DNA of 64,000 nt. Origin: Niabella agricola (GTDB lineage Bacteria; Bacteroidota; Bacteroidia; Chitinophagales; Chitinophagaceae). Shown here piece after piece: positions 1 through 9,492 of this stretch; within the stretch, counting starts at the first letter, position 1, and the number at the start of each line of letters is the position of its first letter. The notes under the pieces were generated by a model. That model did no database searches. It worked only from the letters and a program-made list of their open reading frames with translations, and was not told where the DNA came from. A program made the position numbers and the translations under genes. The stretch lies in the NCBI RefSeq assembly GCF_021538615.1, contig NZ_JAJHIZ010000003.1, positions 4,402,001 through 4,466,000 of the forward strand. The letters run 5' to 3'.

Positions 1-1733
1 GCTGGTGGACGCAGTCGATGAAAACACATGAGGAACGGATTGCTTGGTGGCACCAGGCTAAATTTGGCATGTTCATTCATTGGGGCATCTATTCGCTGCC
101 CGGGGGCGAATGGAAAGGAAAGAAGGTAGGCGGGTATGCAGAGCATTTAATGCGTAAGGAAATGATACCGCGTAGCGAATACCTGGAACTGGCGCACCGG
201 TTCAACCCCGTTTTGTTTAACGCAGATGAATGGGCAAGAGCCGCCCGCGATGCCGGCATGCGTTATATGATCATTACTGCTAAGCATCATGATGGGTTTG
301 CGATGTATCCTTCTTCCGTTTCTGATTTCAATATTCATGCGCAAACGCCCTTTAAGCGCGACCCGCTGGCAGAACTGGCTGCTGCCTGTAAAAAATACGG
401 TATTAAATTCGGGTTTTATTATTCCCATGCTTTCGATTGGGAGCATCCGGATGCACCGGGCAACGACTGGGAGTATAACAATCCGGGTGGTGATAAGAAC
501 CTGTTTGGCGGACGCGACTGGTATGACCAGCACCCCGAACTCCTGCCGAAAGCAGTGAAATACGTTAATGAAAAAGCAATACCTCAAATAAAAGAACTAC
601 TTACAAAATATCATCCGGATATCATCTGGTTCGATACCCCGCATAAACTGCCTTTTTCTGAGAACCTGCGGATCTTAAAAGCGATCAGGGAAACAGATCC
701 GCAGGTGGTAGTAAATGGAAGACTGGCCAGGAGTGCTGCACGCAACTATGGTGATTATCTGAATACCGGTGACCGCCCTGCTGAGTTTGCACCGGTTACC
801 GGCGATTGGGAGGCGATTCCCACCACCAACGAAAGCTATGGCTATTCCCGGTACGACAATAGCCATAAATCCGTTCCTTTTTTTATACAACTGCTGGCAA
901 AGGCGGCATCGCGCGGTGGTAATCTTTTAATGAATATTGGCCCTAAGGGAGACGGCGCTATTGATGTAAAAGATCTTGCCATTTTAAAAGGCATCGGCAA
1001 CTGGGTAACACAAAATAGTGAAAGCATATACAATGTTACACCAAGCCCGCTGCCGTTGCAGAACTGGGGCGTAAGTACCATGCAGGAAAATAAGATCTAC
1101 CTGCATGTATTCGAATTCCCGGCCGATCGTAAATTATATATAGGCGGGTTACAATCTGCAATCAGCAATGCCTATATACTATCTGATAAAAAAGCAGTAA
1201 CCGCAAAACGCATAGGACCGGATGATGTGCTGATCGACCTTTCCGGCGTTGCCGCAGATACAGCCAATACCGTAGTGGTACTGGAGTTAAAAGCACCCGC
1301 TAAAACAGATCAGACGTTCTTTATAGCTCCCAATATTCCCACCAGCCGGCTGCTGGCTTTTGATGCACAGCTGCAGGGAAAAGGGTTTGGTTTTGGCGAC
1401 GGGAAGGCCGATCGCTATTATGTAGATGGCTGGAAATCGCCGGCGCAGCAATTGATATGGAAGCTGCGCACCATACAGGTGCAGTCCTATGATGTAGTAA
1501 TAAAGTATGTAACCGGGAAAGAATGCGGCGGCACATATAAGTTATTGCTCAATAACGCTGTATCGGTTGAAGGAACCGTACAGCATACGAAGAGCGGAGT
1601 CGTTACAGAAAAGATTGGAAGGCTGGAACTGAAACAGGGAGTAAATACCCTGGTCCTCAGTCCCGGAATGATTTCGGGTACGGAATTGATGAAGCTGCTG
1701 GAAGTACAGCTGGTGCGGACCGGTAATAAATAA
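1..1733 (+). CDS. Alpha-L-fucosidase, GH29 (5' end outside window)
   Basis: Retaining exo-alpha-L-fucosidase releasing terminal fucose, probably in the periplasm. Numbering from the first visible ATG (base 18), the GH29 signatures are FGMFIHWG near residue 16, KHHDGF at 89-94 and IIWFDTP, whose D206 is the expected nucleophile. After the TIM barrel comes a beta-rich C-terminal part of about 150 residues, probably a binding module. The frame is open from base 3 to base 17 and no signal peptide follows the ATG at 18, unlike the two other GH29 genes here, so the true start and leader probably lie upstream of the window. It heads the PUL and is followed 178 bp later by a GH88 gene. Family call is firm; linkage specificity cannot be read from sequence. 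Confidence 0.9.
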   Translation, partial: WWTQSMKTHEERIAWWHQAKFGMFIHWGIYSLPGGEWKGKKVGGYAEHLMRKEMIPRSEYLELAHRFNPVLFNADEWARAARDAGMRYMIITAKHHDGFAMYPSSVSDFNIHAQTPFKRDPLAELAAACKKYGIKFGFYYSHAFDWEHPDAPGNDWEYNNPGGDKNLFGGRDWYDQHPELLPKAVKYVNEKAIPQIKELLTKYHPDIIWFDTPHKLPFSENLRILKAIRETDPQVVVNGRLARSAARNYGDYLNTGDRPAEFAPVTGDWEAIPTTNESYGYSRYDNSHKSVPFFIQLLAKAASRGGNLLMNIGPKGDGAIDVKDLAILKGIGNWVTQNSESIYNVTPSPLPLQNWGVSTMQENKIYLHVFEFPADRKLYIGGLQSAISNAYILSDKKAVTAKRIGPDDVLIDLSGVAADTANTVVVLELKAPAKTDQTFFIAPNIPTSRLLAFDAQLQGKGFGFGDGKADRYYVDGWKSPAQQLIWKLRTIQVQSYDVVIKYVTGKECGGTYKLLLNNAVSVEGTVQHTKSGVVTEKIGRLELKQGVNTLVLSPGMISGTELMKLLEVQLVRTGNK

Positions 1734-1767
1734 GAAATGGAAATAAATGAAATGGTCTTCGGAAGGC

Positions 1768-1880
1768 CGTCATTTCGAGCGAATCCGCCGCGGCGGAGAA
1801 GTTGGGAAATCTCAAATCATATACTTCCCAGATAGTATGATTTCTCCATTCCGCTTCGTTTCAGTCGAATTGTCGGTTAG
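1768..1880. repeat. Intergenic palindromic repeat of Bacteroidota type
   Basis: The gap between the fucosidase and GH88 genes contains CGTCATTTCGAGCGAA near its left end and TTTCAGTCGAATTGTCGG near its right end. These are roughly complementary and enclose a smaller inverted pair, AATCATA and TATGATT. The layout matches the non-coding CGTCATTTCGAGCG palindromes common between genes in this phylum. It could fold as an RNA hairpin or be a remnant of a small mobile repeat. No ORF fits. Confidence 0.55.
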
Positions 1881-1911
1881 GGACTTTTGAAACAACAACC
1901 TTTTTGCAAAC

Positions 1912-3105
1912 ATGAAAAAAACAGGAATCATCATCGCTATTATTGCGGGCACATTAACGAGTGCTGCACAAAATGTAAATATACCGGCAACGGTAAAAGA
2001 TGCCGAAGCACAAACCGCCGTGATGCTCCGGGAGATAGCAGTAGCAAAGCAAACGGATAACAAAGGCGTGTCTCCAAGGACACTGGAAGACGGTAAGCTG
2101 AAACTGGTGGCTTCCCGCGACTGGACCAGCGGCTTCTTTCCCGGCGAGCTCTGGTACCTCTATGAGCTGTCGGGGAATAAAAAATGGGAAACAACAGCCC
2201 GGGCGTTTACCGCAGACGTTGAACAGGAAAAGACCAACGGTACCACGCACGACATGGGATTTAAAGTATATTGCAGTGTTGGGAATGGTTACCGGCTTAC
2301 AAAAGATCCGCATTATAAGAACGTGATCATTCAGGCCGCCCAAACCTTAAGTAAGCGGTTCAATCCTGTTGCCGGAGTATTGAGGTCATGGGACCATAGC
2401 AAAAATAAATGGGATTTTCCGGTGATCATCGACAATATGATGAACCTTGAATTATTGTTCGAAGCCTGGAAACTTACCGGCGACCGGCATCTGTACCAGG
2501 TAGCGGTAGGTCATGCCGACCAGACGATGAAAAACCATTTCCGGCCGGATTATAGTTCTTACCATGTAGTGGATTATGATACGGTTACCGGTAAGATCAA
2601 CAAAAAGACCACGCACCAGGGCTATGCCAATGAATCTGCCTGGGCGCGCGGGCAATCCTGGGGATTATATGGCTATACGATATGTTACCGGGAAACAAAG
2701 GATGCAAAATATCTGAAGATGGCCGAAAACATTGCCGGATTCATACTCCATCATCCCAACCTGCCCAAAGACGGGGTGCCTTACTGGGATTTTAATGCAC
2801 CCGGTATTCCGGATGAACCCAGGGATGCTTCGGCTGCTGCGGTGATTGCATCGGCTTTATATGAATTAAGTACGTATAGTAAGCATGCAAAAACTTACCG
2901 GGCTGCGGCCAACCGGATTCTGAGCAGTCTTACAAAAACTTACCGGGCACCCATTGGCACCGCAAGCGGCTTTTTGCTGCTGCACAGTACGGGTACTAAA
3001 CTCACTAATACGGAAGTAGATGAACCGCTGAGCTATGCCGACTATTATTACCTGGAGGCGTTGCTGCGTCAAAAAAGACTCCGGGCCGGGAAAAAGCTGT
3101 TCTGA
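1912..3105 (+). CDS. Unsaturated glucuronyl hydrolase, GH88
   Basis: Hydrates and cleaves the 4,5-unsaturated uronic acid that polysaccharide lyases leave at the non-reducing end of oligosaccharides. The 397-residue protein has a cleavable signal peptide (ending near TSAAQ, residue 20) and then an (alpha/alpha)6-barrel. Two aspartates lie at the positions used for catalysis in GH88: D114 in THDMGF and D174 in IIDNMMN. An aromatic-rich stretch (SAWARGQSWGLYG) also fits the family. Its presence downstream of a lyase is a strong sign that the locus degrades a uronic-acid polymer by beta-elimination. It stands between a fucosidase and two lyase-like genes on the same strand. Length and motifs are normal for the family. 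Confidence 0.9.
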   Translation: MKKTGIIIAIIAGTLTSAAQNVNIPATVKDAEAQTAVMLREIAVAKQTDNKGVSPRTLEDGKLKLVASRDWTSGFFPGELWYLYELSGNKKWETTARAFTADVEQEKTNGTTHDMGFKVYCSVGNGYRLTKDPHYKNVIIQAAQTLSKRFNPVAGVLRSWDHSKNKWDFPVIIDNMMNLELLFEAWKLTGDRHLYQVAVGHADQTMKNHFRPDYSSYHVVDYDTVTGKINKKTTHQGYANESAWARGQSWGLYGYTICYRETKDAKYLKMAENIAGFILHHPNLPKDGVPYWDFNAPGIPDEPRDASAAAVIASALYELSTYSKHAKTYRAAANRILSSLTKTYRAPIGTASGFLLLHSTGTKLTNTEVDEPLSYADYYYLEALLRQKRLRAGKKLF

Positions 3106-3290
3106 CAGGTTACGCTTCGGAGAGTGTGATCCTGACCATTCAACGGATTGCGCGGCCGACCTGAACGGGAATGGGTAAAATCATTGAGCATAAAGCAAAT
3201 TTCATTGCATTTTTTTTGTGAAATAAATAGGTTATTTGTTAAGAAATGGATCGATGGGTCGCGCCAGAATGATCCGGTAGTTAATTAATA

Positions 3291-4697
3291 ATGTATTTGC
3301 ATATGAAAAATTTAAAGGAAACAGGCTTCCTCATTATGTCGTTGCTGCTCTTTGTTTTTGCATGTAGTACCAGGAATCCGCTCAGCGGAGCAATGGAGGC
3401 AGGTGAAAACCTGCAGGCCGGCTCACGGAACGCAGGCACCTATCAGATCCGTTTAAATACAGCCCAGGCAACAAATGACTACATCTGGACGTATACGATT
3501 ACAACGCAGGATAACGCTAAAGATATCGGCTATTTTATCCTCAACCTGGGGAACCCGGAGGACGGCAGCCCCACCATTGCTAATATCCTGTCGGCACGGG
3601 TAAACGGAGTGGATTGGACCGGGAAAATTAAAAGTACAAACGGGAATACCGCCTGTGCTGTAGGTTCTTCGAATTTTGTCAAATTTGAGGAAATGGGTAC
3701 TGCGGACCAATATGTGGTGGAATTAAAACTGGATACAATATATGCGCGGGTAAAGACAACGGGGTGGGTGAAGGCCGGCACTACCTGTACCATGATGGAT
3801 TTACAGGGACCGGGCTACCGGGGCTACCAGCTGACGACATCCATGCAATCCGACTCAACCATGCCCGGGAAAAAATATAATGAGATCAACACCTATATGA
3901 AAGCCTATGGGTTTGATTATACGGAAAATCCACATTGCAGCGGAGGTTACGGCGGGCACCAGAACGGCGTTCATTGCGATACCGAACTGGATCCTTATTT
4001 CAATAAATATGTGTTCCGGTTTAATATACACATTGATCCGGTAATCGATGGCGACCGCTGCAGTGCAGGTACGGTAGACCGGCAGCGGAATGAAATGAAA
4101 TCTGCAACCAATAACACTACCTGGGCTAAAGTACAGGGCAACTGGGATGAATGGCAGTTACTGGAGTGGAAATTTAAACTGCCCAAAGGGTTTCAGCCCA
4201 CTTCCAGCTTTTGCCATATTCATCAACTGAAGGCGCAGGATGGACCCAACAACGGAAGCCCGTTAATTACCATCACTCCCCGGGCCAGCAGCAGCGGCGG
4301 TAATAAACGGATACAGATCATCCATTCAGTAGATGGGGCCAGCACCGGGAAAGGTACCATTGTTGACAATATACCCCTGGCTGATTTTGAAGACGAATGG
4401 GTACAGGTGCGGGAAGAGATCCATTACACGCACAATGGCTATTATTCCTGCAGCATCACCCGTGTAAGTGATGGTAAAGTATTGCTGGACGTTAAAGATG
4501 ACAATATTGATATGTGGAGGAAGGGGAGTTCTTACATGCGTAATAAGTATGGTATTTACAGAAGTCTTGCCGGTGGCCGGCTGGACCAGACTCCCGTTGG
4601 GCAAAGTCCGTTGTTAAAAAATGAATCCCTTTGGCTGACGGATTTTAATGTATATGAAAAGAACCCCAACCCCAACCCTGGGCAGGCACATGATTAA
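3291..4697 (+). CDS. Jelly-roll polysaccharide lyase-like lipoprotein
   Basis: A 468-residue probable lipoprotein: hydrophobic leader, then FVFACS with the lipid-accepting Cys at residue 25. A start at the next ATG (3303, MKNLKE) is equally possible. Residues about 45-165 look like a small beta-sandwich. The rest resembles concanavalin-like jelly-roll lyases, with DRQRNEMK, an amphipathic strand LLEWKFKLPKGF, HIHQLKAQDG, PLITITPR and a closing KYGIYRSLAGG. Such Arg/His/Gln/Lys/Tyr sets line the active cleft in jelly-roll uronate lyases, but I cannot assign a PL family with confidence. It is directly upstream (26 bp) of the PL6 gene, which supports a role in backbone cleavage at the cell surface. 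Could instead be a carbohydrate-binding protein. Confidence 0.55.
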   Translation: MYLHMKNLKETGFLIMSLLLFVFACSTRNPLSGAMEAGENLQAGSRNAGTYQIRLNTAQATNDYIWTYTITTQDNAKDIGYFILNLGNPEDGSPTIANILSARVNGVDWTGKIKSTNGNTACAVGSSNFVKFEEMGTADQYVVELKLDTIYARVKTTGWVKAGTTCTMMDLQGPGYRGYQLTTSMQSDSTMPGKKYNEINTYMKAYGFDYTENPHCSGGYGGHQNGVHCDTELDPYFNKYVFRFNIHIDPVIDGDRCSAGTVDRQRNEMKSATNNTTWAKVQGNWDEWQLLEWKFKLPKGFQPTSSFCHIHQLKAQDGPNNGSPLITITPRASSSGGNKRIQIIHSVDGASTGKGTIVDNIPLADFEDEWVQVREEIHYTHNGYYSCSITRVSDGKVLLDVKDDNIDMWRKGSSYMRNKYGIYRSLAGGRLDQTPVGQSPLLKNESLWLTDFNVYEKNPNPNPGQAHD

Positions 4698-4723
4698 CCC
4701 TTATAAGCGGCTTAAAAAAAGTG

Positions 4724-6097
4724 ATGAAAAAACATATAATTGCAGGCGTATTGTTATTGCTTTCGGTGCAGGTATGGGCCGGTATCGTTACTGTAACCAG
4801 CCTTGAAGATCTGCAGAAGGCCATTGAGCGGGCAGTACCCGGCGACGTGATTGTACTCAAAAATGGCGTGTACAGCGCCAGCCGCGACATTATAATCGCA
4901 CAGCAGGGAACAAAACAGCAGCCGATCATCATACGGGCAGAACATACCGGGGGTGCCGAAATAAGCGGCAGTGGTGGTTTTAACATGATAAGCCCTGCGG
5001 CGTATATTGTAGTCTCCGGCTTTAAGTTTACACATGCGGCTTCAAAAGCCCGTTCGGGAACCGGAACCCGATTTTGCCGCTGGACGCATAATATTTTTGA
5101 AACGCCTGGCAAAGGTGAATACCTGACCATTGCAGGGAGTGATCATGAAATCGACTACAATACGTTCCAGAATAAAAAAGAAATGGGCCGAATCCTGGCC
5201 ATCCGCGGGGAAGGGAAACAGATCGCCGAACGTCTGCACATCCATCATAATTATTTTTACAATTTTCCCGATCAGGGTGGCGCCAACGGGGCCGAAACAT
5301 TTCAGTTTGGGTTAAGTGGATTCAGTTTGTCAACCAGCAACAGCATCGTGGAGTACAACCTGTTTGAAAAATGTCATGGAGAAAATGAACTCATCTCCGT
5401 AAAAGCATCGAGTGTTACCTTGCGCTACAATACCATCCGTGATTGTCCGGCGCAGTTTACATTGCGGCATGGTAATAAATGCGAAGTGTATGGCAATTAT
5501 TTTTTCAACACGCCGGGGATCCGCATTTTCGGAGATGATCATTCCATTTTCAGTAACTATTTTGAAAACTGTGCGCAGGCCATAACGGTGGGCAACGGTG
5601 GCGGGGAAGTAGCAGATGGGGCCGCACTTACCGAGCATGACCGGCCAGACCGGGTGCTAATCGCTTTTAATACAATGGTGAACAATAAGAAGAATATTGA
5701 ACAGCCGGGAAGGAAGAACGGATTGGGTGCCACGGCCATCAGCATTGTCAGTAATATCATTCAGGGTGGAGATGTAGCTGCATCTATTGCCGGACCTTAT
5801 ACCTCGCCACAATGGAAAGGGAATATTATTTTTAAAACAAAGGGCGCGGGTGATATGCCTGCAACCGGGTGCCGGGAGCTGGATCCCAGGCTGGTAAAAA
5901 GTGCAGACGGGATCTGGCATTTGGATAAAAACAGCCCGGCCATCGGTGCCGGCGAAAGTAACTACCCACTGGTAAAGGTAGATATGGACGGCCAGGCACG
6001 CAGCGGGAAATGGGATACCGGTGCCGATCAGTACAGCACGGCAAAAACGACCGCCCATGCGTTAAAGGCGGACGAAGTGGGCGCGCTGGCAAAATGA
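4724..6097 (+). CDS. Chondroitinase-B/alginate lyase-type polysaccharide lyase, PL6
   Basis: Right-handed beta-helix lyase that cleaves 1,4-linked uronides by beta-elimination. The 457-residue protein starts at ATG 4724 (an in-frame GTG precedes it), has a signal peptide ending near QVWAG (residue 20), and shows the typical PL6 opening TVTSLEDLQKAI and GDVIVLKNGVY. The two catalytic residues of chondroitinase B have clear counterparts: K227 in NELISVKAS and R248 in FTLRHGN. N- and E-rich rungs (ETFQFG, CHGENELIS) match the metal-binding face. Members act on dermatan sulfate, alginate or other uronides. With no sulfatase nearby and fucosidases abundant, an unsulfated substrate is likelier. The gene runs with its upstream jelly-roll neighbour, suggesting co-transcription. 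Confidence 0.88.
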   Translation: MKKHIIAGVLLLLSVQVWAGIVTVTSLEDLQKAIERAVPGDVIVLKNGVYSASRDIIIAQQGTKQQPIIIRAEHTGGAEISGSGGFNMISPAAYIVVSGFKFTHAASKARSGTGTRFCRWTHNIFETPGKGEYLTIAGSDHEIDYNTFQNKKEMGRILAIRGEGKQIAERLHIHHNYFYNFPDQGGANGAETFQFGLSGFSLSTSNSIVEYNLFEKCHGENELISVKASSVTLRYNTIRDCPAQFTLRHGNKCEVYGNYFFNTPGIRIFGDDHSIFSNYFENCAQAITVGNGGGEVADGAALTEHDRPDRVLIAFNTMVNNKKNIEQPGRKNGLGATAISIVSNIIQGGDVAASIAGPYTSPQWKGNIIFKTKGAGDMPATGCRELDPRLVKSADGIWHLDKNSPAIGAGESNYPLVKVDMDGQARSGKWDTGADQYSTAKTTAHALKADEVGALAK

Positions 6098-6118
6098 AAG
6101 AGAAGTATGCGAAGCGGG

Positions 6119-6205
6119 ATGCTTCGCATAACAAAGGGACGCTTCGCATAATAAGGGCATAGCAAAATAACCGTGCGCTCCGTCAGGAGCGCCCCATTTG
6201 TAGAA
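6119..6205. repeat. Short direct repeats and a 7-bp-stem hairpin
   Basis: GCTTCGCATAA occurs twice (6121 and 6141). Next comes a perfect hairpin, GCGCTCC-GTCA-GGAGCGC (6175-6192), followed by CCCATTTGTAGAA. No T-run follows, so it is not an ordinary intrinsic terminator. Its sequence style resembles interspersed hairpin elements found between genes in Bacteroidota, which I recognise only by general pattern. Confidence 0.45.
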
Positions 6206-6298
6206 CAGGATTACCGGAGGATGAAGGGAGTGACACAACAGGCGATGATAGAAGCAGTGTAGCCGGTAACATAAAAAGGAACCACATATAAAACAGAT

Positions 6299-7723
6299 AT
6301 GAAAAGAATCGGAATTGTACTATTTATATGCCTGCTTACAGGCATGGCAAATGGCCAGTCGGCAGATAAAGATACCCGCATGAAATGGTGGCGGGAAGCC
6401 CGTTTTGGCATGTTCATCCATTGGGGCGTATATGCACAATGGGGCGGTGTGTATCACGGACATCAGCAGGCAAGAGGCGGTGCCGAATGGATCATGAACC
6501 GCAGCAAGATACCGGTAACCGAATACCAGGAACGCGCCAAATCCTTTAACCCGGTAAAATACGATCCGGATGCCTGGGTAAAAATGGCAAAGGATGCGGG
6601 GATGAAATACATCATCATCACCTCCAAGCATCATGATGGTTTTGCGTTGTTTAAATCCAATGCCAGTAAATGGAATGTGGCAGATGCTACGGTTTACGGT
6701 AAGGACCTGCTGAAACCGTTGGCGGATGCCTGTCGTAAATATGGAATGAAGCTGGGCTTTTACTATTCCCAGGCACAGGACTGGAACAATCCCGGTGGAT
6801 CGGCTGCCCGCAAGGAAATGCGCGAAGGCTGGCCCAACCCCGATTCTGCAAAGATCGACGCATACACGCTGGCACACAAAGGCCATTGGGATCCGGCACA
6901 GGAAACCAAAACCTTTGATCAGTACATCAATGATGTTGCTGTGCCGCAGGTAAAAGAGATCTTGTCCAACTATGGAGATATCGCCGTGCTGTGGTGGGAT
7001 ACGCCCACCAATATGACCGACGAAGCGGCGCAGAAACTGCAGGATGTATTAAAGCTGCAGCCGAATATCATTACCAACGATCGCTTAAAACGGCCAAACT
7101 TCCGGGGCGATACCAAGACGCCGGAGCAAAAAATTCCTACACAGGCGGAGCTGGACGGGCAGGATTGGGAAACCTGTATGACCATGAACGGCAGCTGGGG
7201 GTATAAAAGCTGGGATCATAACTGGAAACCGACAGAGACCCTGATCCGGAACCTGGTGGATATTGCCTCCAAGGGGGGAAATTATCTCCTGAACATCGGA
7301 CCGAAGGATGATGGATCGGTACCGGAAGAAAGCATAGAGCGCCTGGCCCAGATCGGTAAATGGATGAAAGTGAACAGCAGTGCGGTTTACGCCACACAGG
7401 CCAGCCCGTTGCAGGATCTTTCATGGGGAAGATGCACCATGAAACCGTCCGGGGCAAATACGGTATTGAACCTGTTTGTATTCGACTGGCCGAAAGACGG
7501 GAAGCTGGTTGTGCCCGGTCTTTCCAACAAAGTGATCAGCGCCGTGCAGCTGGACGGAAACAAGCCGGTAAAAGCCCGGAATCAAAATGGTACAGTGGTG
7601 ATTGATCTGCCTGCAACCGCTCCGGATGCAATTGCTTCCGTAATCCGGTTACAGGTAAAAGGCGCGGTGGAAAATGTAAATACGAAGGGTGGTAAGAAAA
7701 TGAAAACGGGGGAACTGGATTAG
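6299..7723 (+). CDS. Alpha-L-fucosidase, GH29
   Basis: Second GH29 of the locus, 474 residues, with a signal peptide ending at ANGQS (residue 20). Motifs: WREARFGMFIHWGVY, KHHDGFALF at 110-118, and AVLWWDTP with D234 as predicted nucleophile. It is shorter than the other two because the barrel is followed by only one small beta-domain (from about residue 375), so it lacks the long C-terminal extension. An insert between the barrel strands (GGSAARKEMREGWPNPDS to QETKTF) distinguishes it and probably shapes the fucose-linkage pocket. It lies between the PL6 gene and a GH28-like gene, all on one strand. GH29 identity is firm; substrate is not readable. Confidence 0.9.
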   Translation: MKRIGIVLFICLLTGMANGQSADKDTRMKWWREARFGMFIHWGVYAQWGGVYHGHQQARGGAEWIMNRSKIPVTEYQERAKSFNPVKYDPDAWVKMAKDAGMKYIIITSKHHDGFALFKSNASKWNVADATVYGKDLLKPLADACRKYGMKLGFYYSQAQDWNNPGGSAARKEMREGWPNPDSAKIDAYTLAHKGHWDPAQETKTFDQYINDVAVPQVKEILSNYGDIAVLWWDTPTNMTDEAAQKLQDVLKLQPNIITNDRLKRPNFRGDTKTPEQKIPTQAELDGQDWETCMTMNGSWGYKSWDHNWKPTETLIRNLVDIASKGGNYLLNIGPKDDGSVPEESIERLAQIGKWMKVNSSAVYATQASPLQDLSWGRCTMKPSGANTVLNLFVFDWPKDGKLVVPGLSNKVISAVQLDGNKPVKARNQNGTVVIDLPATAPDAIASVIRLQVKGAVENVNTKGGKKMKTGELD

Positions 7724-7730
7724 TGGTTTT

Positions 7731-7767
7731 TGTCTCACGCAGCGGCACAGCGAAGCGGCGGACGTTG
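7731..7767. repeat. Degenerate copy of the CACGCAGCG intergenic repeat
   Basis: The stretch after the second fucosidase (TCTCACGCAGCGGCACAGCG and following AGCGGCGGACG) resembles the two nearly identical 44-bp repeats at 11113 and 11283. It is non-coding and probably a member of the same dispersed family. Confidence 0.4.
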
Positions 7768-7949
7768 ATCAGGAAGAACCCCTTGCGTACTCATTATGCC
7801 CTTTGCGGTTTTATAACACAAGGAGTGTGATGAAACCGTGAGGCGTAGCTGATGATCAGGTGCATTGGAACAAATACTTGCGTTTCTTGCATCTTTCTTG
7901 CCGGTATCCGGCATTCCGCTCTTATTCATTTAAAGAAACCTGCATCAGT

Positions 7950-9470
7950 ATGAGATCATTATTCTTAATTTTTTTATCAGGACTTTGGTTTTATACAAAG
8001 GCATCGGATGTAAACGTAATGGATTATGGTGCCAAAGGCGATGCCATCACCTTAAATACAATAGCCATTCAGAAGGCCATCGATGCCTGCAACCGTAGCG
8101 GAGGTGGAAAAGTTTTTTTTCCTGAAGGAAATTATCTGTCTGGTACCATCGAGTTAAAAGACAACGTGGTACTGCATGTTCAAAAAGGTGCTACCCTGCT
8201 GGGCAGCACCGATATGGAAGCCTACCGTAACCTGGACCCGTTTACCGAAGGCCTGGGCATTGATGTGGGCTGGGCGCTGCTGGTGGCGGTTGACCGAAGG
8301 AATATCGGCATCGAAGGGGGCGGCACGATCGACGGGCAGGGAAGCAAACTAAAGGCGGCCCATATTTTAAAAGATACCCGGCCCGAAGGGCAGCGCTGGG
8401 GCCGGCGTCCGTTCCTGCTGCGGGTGGTACGTTGTACCGGCGTACAGGTCAGTGATGTTACGCTTAAGTATGCGGGAGCCTGGACCTCGCATTATTTTCA
8501 ATCCAAAGGCATCCGGATCGAGCGCCTGAAAATTGTAAGTGTGGGGGTAGCGCATAATGATGGAATCGGTATCGATGGGTGCCAGGATGTGGTGATCCGA
8601 AACTGTGATGTGGAAAGCGGCGACGACGCGCTGGTATTTAAAACCACTTCCAGTAAAATGGCCTGTAAAAACATAAAGGCAAGCGGGCTCCGGTTAAAAA
8701 GCCATCAAGCCGGCATTAAGATGGGAACCGAATCCATGGCCAATTTTGAAAATATAGAGATCAGCGGTTGTGAGATCAGGGATACCCGCAATGGCGGTAT
8801 CAAACTATTATCGGTAGATGGTGCACAAATAAAGAACGTGTTGATTGCTGACATCACCATGAACCAGGTCCGTACACCCATATTGCTGCGTTTAGGATCG
8901 CGGCTCAGCGTATTCCGCAAAGGGCAGGATGTGCAGCAGCAGACCGGCAGCTTTGAAAATGTAGTACTGAAGAATATTACTGCTGTTTCGGCAGACAGCA
9001 CACAATTAAAATCAGCTACCGGCATATTGATCACCGGTGTACCGGAGCACCGGATCTCAGGGATCATGCTTGAAAAGATCCGGATCACATTACCGGGCGG
9101 TGGTGCCGTCGGTGAAGCCGATGCAGTGGTGCCCGAAGCGATCAGTCAATACCCTGAAGTAAAAACCTTTGGACCGGTAATCCCGGCCTATGGACTCTGG
9201 TTGCGCCACGCACAGGATATCCGGGTGAAAGACCTCGAACTACGAACAAAAGCAGCCGATCACCGTCCGGCTGTTTTTATGGAAGATGTACAGCAGGCAC
9301 AACTTACAAATTGTGCATTCCGTGCAGAAGGCAATCCCGCTGCTATTATTAAAATAAGATCATCGGATGCAATCACACTGGAAAAAATACAGGCGGTAGC
9401 TAAGGCGAACCTGTTGATAGATGCAGACACAGCAAGCAGGTCCGGGGTTCAATATAAAAGCGGTCAATAA
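7950..9470 (+). CDS. GH28-like beta-helix glycosidase (polygalacturonase-like)
   Basis: Probable exported glycosidase acting on galacturonide-type linkages. The start is set at ATG 7950 (MRSLFLIFLSGLWF, a good signal peptide ending at TKAS). The reading frame extends 30 codons further upstream but without leader character. The mature protein opens with NVMDYGAKGDAITLNT and FFPEGNYLSG, the usual entry to a right-handed beta-helix. GH28-type carboxylates are present: HNDGIGIDG (202-210) and ESGDDALVFKT (D225 and D226). The downstream segment is SHQAGIKMGTES in place of the canonical GHG histidine, so this is a divergent subgroup and specificity may differ. The next gene follows after 22 bp, so the two are probably co-transcribed. 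506 residues. Confidence 0.72.
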   Translation: MRSLFLIFLSGLWFYTKASDVNVMDYGAKGDAITLNTIAIQKAIDACNRSGGGKVFFPEGNYLSGTIELKDNVVLHVQKGATLLGSTDMEAYRNLDPFTEGLGIDVGWALLVAVDRRNIGIEGGGTIDGQGSKLKAAHILKDTRPEGQRWGRRPFLLRVVRCTGVQVSDVTLKYAGAWTSHYFQSKGIRIERLKIVSVGVAHNDGIGIDGCQDVVIRNCDVESGDDALVFKTTSSKMACKNIKASGLRLKSHQAGIKMGTESMANFENIEISGCEIRDTRNGGIKLLSVDGAQIKNVLIADITMNQVRTPILLRLGSRLSVFRKGQDVQQQTGSFENVVLKNITAVSADSTQLKSATGILITGVPEHRISGIMLEKIRITLPGGGAVGEADAVVPEAISQYPEVKTFGPVIPAYGLWLRHAQDIRVKDLELRTKAADHRPAVFMEDVQQAQLTNCAFRAEGNPAAIIKIRSSDAITLEKIQAVAKANLLIDADTASRSGVQYKSGQ

Positions 9471-9492
9471 GCAAGGCAAAAAAGTACCGAAT

